Assembly: GCA_021298935.1 (NCBI GenBank)
Contig: JAJTHR010000148.1
Span: forward strand, 1-6,009
Source: Parachlamydia sp.
GTDB lineage: Bacteria; Chlamydiota; Chlamydiia; Chlamydiales; Parachlamydiaceae
Direction of reading: 5' to 3'
Length of the DNA stretch: 6,009 nt
Shown here: piece after piece, positions 1 to 5,843 of the stretch
Layout of the letters: every line of letters starts with the position of its first letter
Position numbering within the stretch: the stretch's first letter is position 1
Made by a program: the position numbers and the translations under genes
Notes under the pieces: generated by a model
What the model saw: only the letters and a program-made list of their open reading frames with translations
Told to the model about the DNA's origin: nothing
Databases searched by the model: none

Positions 1-712
1 TAGCCTTGTCCACAAGAAGACCAATGAGGATGATAATGAACATGACTCCGATGACAGCATCCATGGCATGCAGCTCTCTGCCATAATGGAGCAGATTGCC
101 AAGCCCAAAGCCTGTCAGGATAGTAATATAAATTTCAGCGGCCATTAGGGAGCGCCAGGCAAATGCCCAGCCTTGTTTCATTCCGCTGATGATGAATGGC
201 AAAGCCGCCGGGACAATCACTTTCAGCCAGGTGTGTAACCCTTTTGACCCCATGGTCCGGGCCGCTCGCACATATAAGGGGGGAACATTCCGGACACCTG
301 TGTCCGTCGCGATGACAATGGACCAAATAGAGCCCATGATGACGATAAAAAACATGGCGGTTTCTGTCTGCCCGAACCATAAAATGGCAAGAGGGGCCCA
401 GCATACACTTGGCAAAGTTTGCAGTCCCAGTGCAATCACACCAATCGTATCTTCGCAGAGTTTAAAGCGGGCATTCAATAAACCGAGCGGCAAGCCGATC
501 ACCAAACCGGCGAAGTAGCCCAAAAAAAGACGTTTTAGCGTCACGCCAATCGCTGAAAGCAGGGTGCCATCTAAAATGGATTGCCGGTAGTATTCTAACA
601 CCGAAAGGGGCGACGGAATCAAGAAGGAGGACCAAACCCCTGTCGTGACGAGTGCCTGCCAAATAACTGCAAGAACAATAAAGAAAAGAGCCGCCCTTAA
701 ATAACGTTTCAC
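1..712 (-). CDS. ABC importer permease, SsuC/TauC/NrtB type (3' end cut off by window edge)
   Basis: Inner-membrane permease of a sulfonate/taurine/nitrate-class importer (binding-protein-dependent transport family). Reading the minus strand from a GTG at 712-710 gives 237 codons with no stop before the edge. Relatives are about 250-275 residues, so only the C-terminal tail is missing. The product starts MKRYLRAALFF and has hydrophobic segments near residues 7-22, 61-80, 97-113, 117-136, 165-178 and 217-233. The cytoplasmic EAA-type loop that docks on the ATPase is at about 147-180 (VRAARTMGSKG, then VIVPAALPFI), followed by WRSLMAAE at 186-193, which is typical of SsuC/TauC. The GTG start is supported by GGAG five bases upstream and by a GTGA overlap with the ATPase stop, which implies translational coupling. 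Family assignment is firm; the transported substrate is not determinable. Confidence 0.9.
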   Translation of the reverse strand, partial: MKRYLRAALFFIVLAVIWQALVTTGVWSSFLIPSPLSVLEYYRQSILDGTLLSAIGVTLKRLFLGYFAGLVIGLPLGLLNARFKLCEDTIGVIALGLQTLPSVCWAPLAILWFGQTETAMFFIVIMGSIWSIVIATDTGVRNVPPLYVRAARTMGSKGLHTWLKVIVPAALPFIISGMKQGWAFAWRSLMAAEIYITILTGFGLGNLLHYGRELHAMDAVIGVMFIIILIGLLVDKA

Positions 713-1476
713 GAAGGCTCCAGCTGCTGCTTTAATAGATGGGTGATTTGTGTCGCATAAGAAGCCACTTCAACGCTCCGAATTTCACGCGGCCTTGGAA
801 GAGGAATGCTGAATTCTCCAGCCACCCGGCCTGGATGGGCCGAAAATAGAAAAACCCGATCCCCCAGGCAGACAGCCTCCGCCACATTGTGGGTGACGAA
901 AACAATGGTCTTTTTTTGTTCTGTCCATATCAATTGAATATCCTCATACAGCTGCTCCCTGGTAATGGCGTCAAGGGCGGCAAAAGGCTCATCCATCAAT
1001 AGGATATGAGGGTTGGGAGCGAGGGAGCGTGCGAGCGCAACCCTTTGTTTCATGCCCCCAGATAGCTCGTGGATCGATGCACGGGCAAATTTCTCCAGTT
1101 TGACGAGCTTTAAATAGCTTTGCGCAATTTCGATCCGCTCTGTTTTTGTAAGAGCGGCCTTTAGCTTGAGCCCGAACAGTACATTGTCCATCACATCCAG
1201 CCAGGGGAAAAGGCCTGATTCCTGAAACATGACTAAGCGGTCGCTGCCAGGGCCGGTCACAGGTTTTCCCTCCACCAGAACACCCCCCTCTTCAGGGAAA
1301 TCAAGCCCTGCAATCAAATTAAGCAAGGTGCTTTTTCCGCAGCCTGAAGGGCCCACGAAGCAGGCAAATTCCCCTGGGTAAACTTGCAGCGACACGTTGC
1401 TTAAGGCGCTGATCTCGCCGGCTTTGCTTTTAAACGTTTTGCTCACATGCTCGATAATGATTTGAGGCTGGCTCAC
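709..1476 (-). CDS. ABC importer ATP-binding protein, SsuB/TauB/NrtD type
   Basis: Cytoplasmic ATPase that powers the importer; 255 residues, the normal length for SsuB/TauB/NrtD. All nucleotide-binding motifs are visible and intact: Walker A GPSGCGKST (42-50), Q-loop glutamine 85 followed by SGLFPWLDV, which is typical of this subfamily, signature LSGGM (138-142), Walker B ILLMDEP (158-164) with glutamate 163, D-loop ALD (167-169), and the switch histidine 196 in FVTHN. The start is a GTG at 1476-1474 that shares GTGA with the stop of the upstream binding-protein gene. The stop in turn overlaps the GTG of the permease. The three genes are therefore one tightly coupled transcription unit. The ATPase does not reveal the substrate; sulfonate, taurine, nitrate and bicarbonate importers share this subfamily. 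Confidence 0.95.
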   Translation of the reverse strand: MSQPQIIIEHVSKTFKSKAGEISALSNVSLQVYPGEFACFVGPSGCGKSTLLNLIAGLDFPEEGGVLVEGKPVTGPGSDRLVMFQESGLFPWLDVMDNVLFGLKLKAALTKTERIEIAQSYLKLVKLEKFARASIHELSGGMKQRVALARSLAPNPHILLMDEPFAALDAITREQLYEDIQLIWTEQKKTIVFVTHNVAEAVCLGDRVFLFSAHPGRVAGEFSIPLPRPREIRSVEVASYATQITHLLKQQLEPS

Positions 1477-2492
1477 AAGCGCGACTCTTTTTTATGCAAT
1501 TCTTCCAACACTTCAATTAACAATTTAAGATCGTACAAGTTTTTTAAATCAGGCAGCTTTTTCAGGAAACCGATTTCAAAAGCCCACTGGGCGTATTGGT
1601 AAAGGGTGGATTGCAAGGGCAGGGATGTAAGCTCGATTTGGCTCCAGGCACGATCAATCACCTCAACGGGCAGCGAGCGGAACGCTTCTTTTTTTAATTC
1701 TGCATTAAACAACTGCTTGGCTTTTTTGGGATGTCTTTGCAGCCAATCGGTTAGCTCAATCTGTGCTAAAATCCACTTTTTAAGCAGATCAGGATTTTCC
1801 GACAAAAACTGAACGCTGCTGACCAAATGGGCTGTGACATATTTTCCGCCTGTCGATGTCCATAACGCACTTTCATTCATAAAAACCTCCCCGTTTGCTT
1901 CAAGCACAAGCCGGCTGACCCACGGTTCAACTGTCCAGGCAGCATCCAAGTCCCCCTGCTGGAAAAGGGTCCACTGGTCTACATTTTCCATCGGAATGAC
2001 TGTCACATCGCCGCCAAACAAGTTGAATTTAAAACCTTTTGCATAAAGCCAAGCTCTTGCAGCCACATCTTGGGTATTTCCCAGCTGTGGAGTGGCAATT
2101 TTTTTTCCTAAAAAATCGGCGGCTTCTCGAATGCGTCCCGGCTGCACCACCAAGGCTGCTCCCCCGCTGCATGAGCCGCAGACAACGCGGATTTCCTTCC
2201 GTTCCGATTTGACATAAGCATTGATGGTGGGGCTTGGACCCGCATAAGCCAAGTCGATGGAATGGGCAAAAAGGGCTTCCATCGCGCTTGGACCGGCTGT
2301 ATAGACGAACCATTGCACTTCGACATCATCGCCTAAGTATCTTTCAAACCACCCTTTTTGCTCACGCGTTAAACCGTGGGCGATGACCGCCTGGGCATGT
2401 GTAATCGTGGGAAAATGACCCACCCGGATGACCGTTTTCTCCGCATAAAGCGAACCGGAAATAAGGAGCAGAGCAGCCAGGCACCTAAGCAT
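1473..2492 (-). CDS. Periplasmic substrate-binding protein, SsuA/TauA/NrtA (NMT1-like) family
   Basis: Captures the substrate in the periplasm for the importer encoded just downstream. I place the start at ATG 2492-2490 (339 residues). It begins directly with a signal peptide, MLRCLAALLLISGSLYA, with a likely signal peptidase I cut after Ala17, and AAGG lies ten bases upstream. A longer reading from TTG at 2519 adds nine polar residues in front of the signal peptide and would leave almost no leader after the best -10 box. Family features: VIRVGHFPTITHAQAV right after the signal, AGPSPTINAYV (about 84-94), TPQLGNTQD (134-142) and WTVEPW (186-191). There is no lipobox, so it is probably soluble. 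Two cysteines in CGSC (105-108) are the only cysteines of the mature protein. They lie in a stretch next to the binding cleft. The C-terminal tail is charged and probably helical. Confidence 0.9.
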   Translation of the reverse strand: MLRCLAALLLISGSLYAEKTVIRVGHFPTITHAQAVIAHGLTREQKGWFERYLGDDVEVQWFVYTAGPSAMEALFAHSIDLAYAGPSPTINAYVKSERKEIRVVCGSCSGGAALVVQPGRIREAADFLGKKIATPQLGNTQDVAARAWLYAKGFKFNLFGGDVTVIPMENVDQWTLFQQGDLDAAWTVEPWVSRLVLEANGEVFMNESALWTSTGGKYVTAHLVSSVQFLSENPDLLKKWILAQIELTDWLQRHPKKAKQLFNAELKKEAFRSLPVEVIDRAWSQIELTSLPLQSTLYQYAQWAFEIGFLKKLPDLKNLYDLKLLIEVLEELHKKESRL

Positions 2493-2508
2493 ACAAGTTT
2501 GACCTTTT

Positions 2509-2538
2509 TTGATAGTCAATACCTTAAAAAGGTTAAAT
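2509..2538 (+). promoter_or_regulatory. Weak candidate promoter for the MNIO/DUF2063 genes
   Basis: TTGATA (2509-2514, 5 of 6 to the -35 consensus) is followed after 18 bases by TTAAAT (2533-2538, 4 of 6). An alternative -10 is TAAAAT at 2541-2546, but it has no good -35 partner. If used, the leader is about 60 bases and contains the A9 and G6 tracts. The boxes overlap the divergent importer promoter, so the two units could compete for polymerase or share a regulator. Confidence 0.2.
2521..2533. repeat. Short inverted repeat in the divergent promoter region
   Basis: ACCTT-AAA-AAGGT: five-base arms around a three-base centre. It lies just downstream of the candidate importer -10 box and inside the spacer of the candidate opposite-strand promoter. 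This is a plausible position for an operator serving both units. The arms are short and AT-rich, so this is suggestive only. Confidence 0.25.
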
Positions 2539-2564
2539 AATAAAATTTAATTTCCATTTGCAAA
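2537..2564 (-). promoter_or_regulatory. Candidate promoter of the importer operon
   Basis: On the minus strand, TTTGCA (2564-2559) and TATTAT (2542-2537) are separated by 16 bases and match the -35 and -10 consensus at 4 and 5 of 6 positions. Transcription would begin near 2530, leaving a leader of about 38 bases before ATG 2492. The region is very AT-rich, so chance matches are likely. Confidence 0.35.
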
Positions 2565-2607
2565 AAAAAATTAGGGGGGCGTAAGGTTATTCAAAAAAGG
2601 AAAGACA

Positions 2608-3454
2608 GTGAAAAAAATACCCAATCTGGGAATCGGCATCGGATTAAGGCCCCCCCACTATGACGATATTTTTCGTTTGCAGCCTGACATTGACTGGTTT
2701 GAAATCATCAGTGAAAACTTCATGGTGGAGGGGGGGGAAGGCGCTAGAGGTGCTGGATCGAATTTTGGAACGCTATCCTGTTGTCCAGCACGGCGTCACT
2801 CTTGCCATTGGCAGCCCCGCCCCTCTTGATTTCGACTACTTAAAAAAACTGAAAGAATTAGCCAGGCGGACAAAGACCCCTTGGATTTCAGATCATTTGT
2901 GCTGGGGTCATCAAAAAGGGGCCCATTACCATGACCTTCTTCCCCTTCCGCAAACAAAAGAGGTCGTTGACTATGTGGCTAAACGGGCTGCGATTGTGCA
3001 AGATTACCTGGAACTCCCCTTTGCCCTTGAAAATCTCTCTTCCTATGTCGCCTTTACCAGTGATGAAATGCCTGAATGGGAATTTTATGCCTCGGTCGTA
3101 GAAAAGGCAGGTATTTACATGATGCTGGATGTGAATAATATTTATGTCTCAAGTAAAAACCATGAATTTGAGCCAAGGCATTATTATGAAAACCTTCCCA
3201 TGGATAGGGTCCTGCAAATTCATTTGGCCGGCCATACCGACATGGGAGACTATCTTTTAGATACGCACGATCATCCCGTCTGCAATGAAGTCTGGGAATT
3301 GTATGCAGAAATTTACCCAAAGACCAAAGGGGTCTCCACTTTGCTTGAGTGGGATGACAATTTGCTGTCGTTTGAAGAGACCTGGGCGGAGGCGCGCAAA
3401 GCCCATGCCTTCCAAAAAGGAATCCCCAACTCTATAAATGCAGGCCTCCCATGA
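2608..3454 (+). CDS. DUF692 / MNIO-family (HvfB/BufB/MbnB-like) iron oxidase, interrupted by a +1 frameshift
   Basis: Multinuclear non-heme iron oxidases use two or three Fe ions in a TIM barrel to rearrange cysteines of ribosomal peptides (oxazolone/thioamide or thiooxazole products). The gene starts at GTG 2608, six bases after AAGGA. Its first 43 residues ([16 protein letters not shown], then VDWFE-like [17 protein letters not shown]) match the family. The frame then breaks in a run of eight G (2730-2737) and would stop at 2829. Dropping one G continues into [14 protein letters not shown] and the rest, giving 281 residues, the usual length. In repaired numbering the metal-site motifs are all present: QHG (His61), SDH (Asp95, His96), ENLS (Glu141, Asn142), DVNN (174-177), HLAGH (His205, His209), DTHDH (218-222) and EWD (Glu247, Asp249). 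The stop overlaps the next gene by ATGA. It could be phase-variable, recently inactivated, slippage-rescued or a sequencing error. Confidence 0.88.
2730..2737 (+). repeat. G8 homopolymer at the site of the MNIO frameshift
   Basis: Eight consecutive G span the third base of Glu41 and the codons for Gly42 and Gly43 of the MNIO gene. Seven G would keep the conserved [16 protein letters not shown] reading in frame; eight G send translation to a stop at 2827-2829. G runs of this size are prone to strand slippage in replication, to polymerase slippage in transcription, and to sequencing miscounts. Confidence 0.9.
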
Positions 3455-4341
3455 CGCAAAAAACCCCAAAAAACAACTCCTTTACTTACCCTGTTGATAT
3501 AATTCAAGAATGGTTTGGAGAGGTCATTTCAGGCCCCCTTATTAAAAATGACAAAATTTCTCCAATTTCTCCGGGCGGCGCATTGATCGCTGAAGAATCA
3601 GGGCGCTATATCGCCTGCAATTCACGCCTTGCCCCTTACCAAAGAATTGAAATTTATAATCAGCAGTACTGGTGGCGCTTGGCTAAGACACTGCATACTA
3701 ACTTTCCTTTAGTCACACGTCTATTTGGCTACCGGGCTTTTAACGAGGAAATCGGGGTGCCATTTCTGAAAAGCCACCCCCCGGACCACTGGTCTATCAA
3801 CCTGATTGGGAAAAAGCTTCCTCAATGGATTGAAAGCCATTATAAAAAAACGGATCTGCCGCTCATCCAGCAGGCGGCAGCCCTCGATTGGGCATTTACT
3901 GCCAGCTACATAGCTCCCAGTTACCCGCCCCTCGACCTTAAGCAGCTGCTGAAGGATCCAGATAAGCTGCTTAGTGAAATTTTTCATATTCAACCGCATG
4001 TGCATTTGTTTGAATGGGACTGCAATTTGCTTAATTTTCGCGAGGAGCTTTTAAAGCAAGAGGTTGAGTATTGGACCGACCACGCATTTCCTCCCTTAAA
4101 AAAAGGAAACTGCCGCTTTATCCTCTATCGCACCATAGACAATCTACAAGCCTGGAGGGAGGTAAGCCAGGGAGAATATTTATTCCTGCATTTATTTAAG
4201 GGTGGAAGCTCGGTCGCAAATGCGTGCGATGCGATTGAAAGCCAAGACGATGGGCTTTATGAGGAAGTGGCAGCAAATCTGACGAAAATCATTGAAACTT
4301 GGGTAAGGCTCGGCTGGCTTACCCTTCAAGTTAGAAATTAA
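3451..4341 (+). CDS. DUF2063 protein (HvfC/BufC-like partner of the MNIO enzyme)
   Basis: This 296-residue protein belongs to the DUF2063 family, often labelled a putative DNA-binding domain. It is now known as the partner that, like MbnC, binds the precursor peptide and delivers it to the MNIO enzyme. The N-terminal domain (about 55-155) shows the family pattern: RLAPYQRIEIYNQQYWWRL, then NFPLVTRLFGYRAFNE (84-99), then HPPDHWSINLIGKKLPQWI and LIQQAAALDWAFTASY (138-153). The C-terminal part (about 220-290) has RFILYRTIDNLQAWREVSQGEY, as in HvfC C-terminal domains. The start ATG 3451 overlaps the MNIO stop as ATGA and has AGG six bases upstream, so translation is probably coupled. This gene is intact, unlike the MNIO frame. 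If the G8 shift is real, premature termination at 2829 could reduce its translation by polarity. There is no signal peptide, so it is cytoplasmic. Confidence 0.88.
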   Translation: MTQKTPKNNSFTYPVDIIQEWFGEVISGPLIKNDKISPISPGGALIAEESGRYIACNSRLAPYQRIEIYNQQYWWRLAKTLHTNFPLVTRLFGYRAFNEEIGVPFLKSHPPDHWSINLIGKKLPQWIESHYKKTDLPLIQQAAALDWAFTASYIAPSYPPLDLKQLLKDPDKLLSEIFHIQPHVHLFEWDCNLLNFREELLKQEVEYWTDHAFPPLKKGNCRFILYRTIDNLQAWREVSQGEYLFLHLFKGGSSVANACDAIESQDDGLYEEVAANLTKIIETWVRLGWLTLQVRN

Positions 4342-4348
4342 GGTAATA

Positions 4349-4969
4349 TTAAAAAATGACACCAATTCCAAGGCCAAACTTAAATCCGCTGCAATCAAGA
4401 TGCCTTAATGAGTGCGAACAGATAGTCAAAGATTCCCTTCGCGATAGTCTGAAACGTTGCGAAAAATAATCGGCAAAAACATCTAAAAATGTGTTGGAGC
4501 CCATATTCCATTGAAAGCCCGTTTTGAAAACGCCACCCCAGTCGCCTTGGTGGATGACTTTTCTAAATGAAGAGGGGCAAGCGCTCGAATGGCCGCACCC
4601 ATTTCTAATCCTTAAGAAAGAATAGGCCAGTCCGCCTCCCAGGTAAAAATCAAGGCAGTGGCTAAGAGGGAAAAAGGCTTTGTAGCCTGCGCTTAAGGGG
4701 AGTATAAATACTTCACTATGCGAGTGATAAGACTCGTCTGCTTTGCAGTCGATCGGATTGCGCCTGCGCAGCCAATTGGCCCCTATCCAAAATTCGGTCC
4801 GGTTGCAAAAACGCTGCGATGCTTCTACCTGATAGTCAATCCAATTATCGGTATAAATTTGCCTTAAGTGCTTGGATGAGGGGCGAAAATAAGCTCCTCT
4901 GACTTCCAGCGTCCAATCCATTGAGAAAAGAGAGAGGGGAAGAAGGAGAAAAAATAAAAAGATTCTCAT
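4349..4969 (-). CDS. Small cysteine-containing outer-membrane beta-barrel protein
   Basis: This 206-residue protein starts MRIFLFFLLLPLSLFS, a signal peptide probably cut around residues 16-17. The mature part alternates polar and aromatic residues in barrel-like strands: WTLEVRGAYFRP, TEFWIGANWLRR, LDFYLGGGLAYSFLRI, GGVFKTGFQWNMG, TFLDVFADYF and FKFGLGIGVIF. It ends in phenylalanine, the usual C-terminal signal for outer-membrane insertion. Seven cysteines (55, 75, 105, 125, 131, 184, 193) fall mostly between predicted strands, so they could form disulfides. This would suit chlamydial envelopes, which rely on cross-linked proteins. The precise role is unknown: structural, porin-like or adhesive are all possible. 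The start ATG 4969 has no clear ribosome binding site. The gene is convergent with DUF2063, with seven bases between the stops and no visible terminator. Confidence 0.75.
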   Translation of the reverse strand: MRIFLFFLLLPLSLFSMDWTLEVRGAYFRPSSKHLRQIYTDNWIDYQVEASQRFCNRTEFWIGANWLRRRNPIDCKADESYHSHSEVFILPLSAGYKAFFPLSHCLDFYLGGGLAYSFLRIRNGCGHSSACPSSFRKVIHQGDWGGVFKTGFQWNMGSNTFLDVFADYFSQRFRLSRRESLTICSHSLRHLDCSGFKFGLGIGVIF

Positions 4970-4999
4970 GATGATTTCTATTGTTGAAATGAAAAAAAC

Positions 5000-5028
5000 A
5001 CTTTAATATCAAGCATAATTAATAGCAA
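5000..5028 (-). promoter_or_regulatory. Weak candidate promoter of the barrel-protein gene
   Basis: On the minus strand, TTGCTA (5028-5023) and TAAAGT (5005-5000) are 17 bases apart, each matching 4 of 6 consensus positions. They are followed by a T-rich stretch and about 30 bases of leader before ATG 4969. The 71-base divergent gap must also hold the pgeF promoter, for which I see no convincing boxes. Confidence 0.2.
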
Positions 5029-5040
5029 ATTTTATGGCAC

Positions 5041-5814
5041 ATGCAACGATTTAAAGAAGATCATTTGGAATGGCTCGAATTTGAGCTGCTAGCCGATATT
5101 CCTCACTTGCACCATGCCATATTTTTAAGGAGCGGCGGCGTCAGCGAAGGGCCTTATAAAAGCCTGAACGTCGCTTTTTCAGTGGGCGATGATCCTCTGC
5201 ACGTTAGGCAAAATCGAACTTTGATCACTTCCCACTTAAAAGATCAAATAGTAGGCTGGAAGAGAATGGTTCAGTCAAAAGGGAGCCATGGCAAAGATGT
5301 CACCCTGGCCGACGAAGCCTCGCCAGAAATCATCGATCATTATGACGGCCTTATTTCCTCAACTCTTGGAATTACGTTGATGATGACCTTTGCCGATTGT
5401 CAAATTGGATTCATCTATGATCCGGTCAATAAAGCCATTGGAAACATTCATGCAGGTTGGCGTGGGAGCGTCAAAAATATCTATGCTGAAGCCATCGCCA
5501 AAATGAAAAATACTTTTCATTCCAATCCGGCAGACCTGCTGGTCTGCATTTCTCCCTCTCTGGGCCCCGATGAGGCGGAATTTATCCATTATAATTATGA
5601 ATTACCTGAAGAATTCTGGTCTTACCAGGTCCGGCCCACCTATTTTGATTTTTGGTCAATTACTGAATATCAGCTGCAGGCAGAAGGAATTTTACCCCAC
5701 CACATTGAAACCGCTCGCCTGAGCACCTATTCAAATCCCCTTGATTTTTTCTCTTACCGCAGGGATAAGGTCACCGGAAGGCATGCCGCCTGCATCACTT
5801 TGAAAGGTTTTTAA
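5041..5814 (+). CDS. pgeF: PgeF/YfiH-family protein (peptidoglycan editing factor, Cu-oxidase_4/DUF152)
   Basis: Zn-binding family named in E. coli for removing L-Ser wrongly added to the peptidoglycan stem in place of L-Ala. Family members, including human LACC1/FAMIN, also show purine nucleoside phosphorylase and adenosine deaminase activity. The protein has 257 residues, a normal length. Motifs in order: FLRSGGVSEGPYKSLNVAFSVGD (28-50, the TRxGGVSxGxYxSLN pattern), HG at 83-84, FADC with Cys120, HAGWRGSVKNIYAEAI with His137, SPSLGPDEAEF (171-181) and FFSYRRDKVTGRHAACI (236-252). The metal-site triad His83, Cys120 and His137 is intact. The usual QxHG element reads GSHG, so its glutamine is lost. 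The GPDEAEF segment differs from the GPCCYEV-like form of many bacteria and resembles chlamydial homologues. Start ATG 5041 lacks a visible Shine-Dalgarno; an in-frame stop at 5023-5025 rules out a much longer form. Confidence 0.92.
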   Translation: MQRFKEDHLEWLEFELLADIPHLHHAIFLRSGGVSEGPYKSLNVAFSVGDDPLHVRQNRTLITSHLKDQIVGWKRMVQSKGSHGKDVTLADEASPEIIDHYDGLISSTLGITLMMTFADCQIGFIYDPVNKAIGNIHAGWRGSVKNIYAEAIAKMKNTFHSNPADLLVCISPSLGPDEAEFIHYNYELPEEFWSYQVRPTYFDFWSITEYQLQAEGILPHHIETARLSTYSNPLDFFSYRRDKVTGRHAACITLKGF

Positions 5815-5821
5815 ACCTTTC
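5802..5821 (+). terminator. AT-rich hairpin over the pgeF stop codon, possible weak terminator
   Basis: GAAAGGTTT (5802-5810) and AAACCTTTC (5813-5821) are perfect complements around TT, and the stop TAA lies inside the second arm. The two-base centre means the innermost pairs must open to form a loop. The stem is AT-rich and is not followed by a long T run, so any termination is probably inefficient or bidirectional. Confidence 0.4.
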
Positions 5822-5843
5822 TTCAAAAACATTAAAATTAACT

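Noticed and set aside
189..518. Plus-strand open frame of 109 codons
   Set aside because: It lies antisense to the permease, whose minus-strand reading shows clear membrane segments and family motifs. The plus-strand product resembles nothing.
135..662. Minus-strand open frames at 135-404, 223-435 and 462-662
   Set aside because: They are alternative frames of the same strand as the permease, with His/Arg/Cys-rich products of shadow type.
2493..2519. TTG start for the binding protein nine codons upstream of the chosen ATG
   Set aside because: It puts polar residues in front of a well-formed signal peptide, the AAGG before it is only two bases away, and the leader after the best promoter would be about ten bases.
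2660..2737. ATG at 2660 as the true start of the MNIO protein
   Set aside because: The residues before the G tract in this frame ([12 protein letters not shown] and onward) match nothing in the family, while the overlapping frame gives the conserved N-terminus.
3721..4005. Minus-strand open frame antisense to the DUF2063 gene
   Set aside because: No family resemblance and no ribosome binding site; the plus strand carries a recognisable protein.
4342..4348. Bidirectional terminator between the convergent DUF2063 and barrel genes
   Set aside because: Only seven bases separate the stops and no hairpin with a T run is visible there.
4349..4969. The cysteine-containing barrel as the missing peptide precursor of the MNIO pair
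   Set aside because: It is too long and barrel-like, lies on the opposite strand in convergent orientation, and lacks the short repeated cysteine motifs of known precursors.
5034..5040. ATG at 5034 as an alternative pgeF start
   Set aside because: It is seven bases upstream and out of frame with the recognisable pgeF reading.
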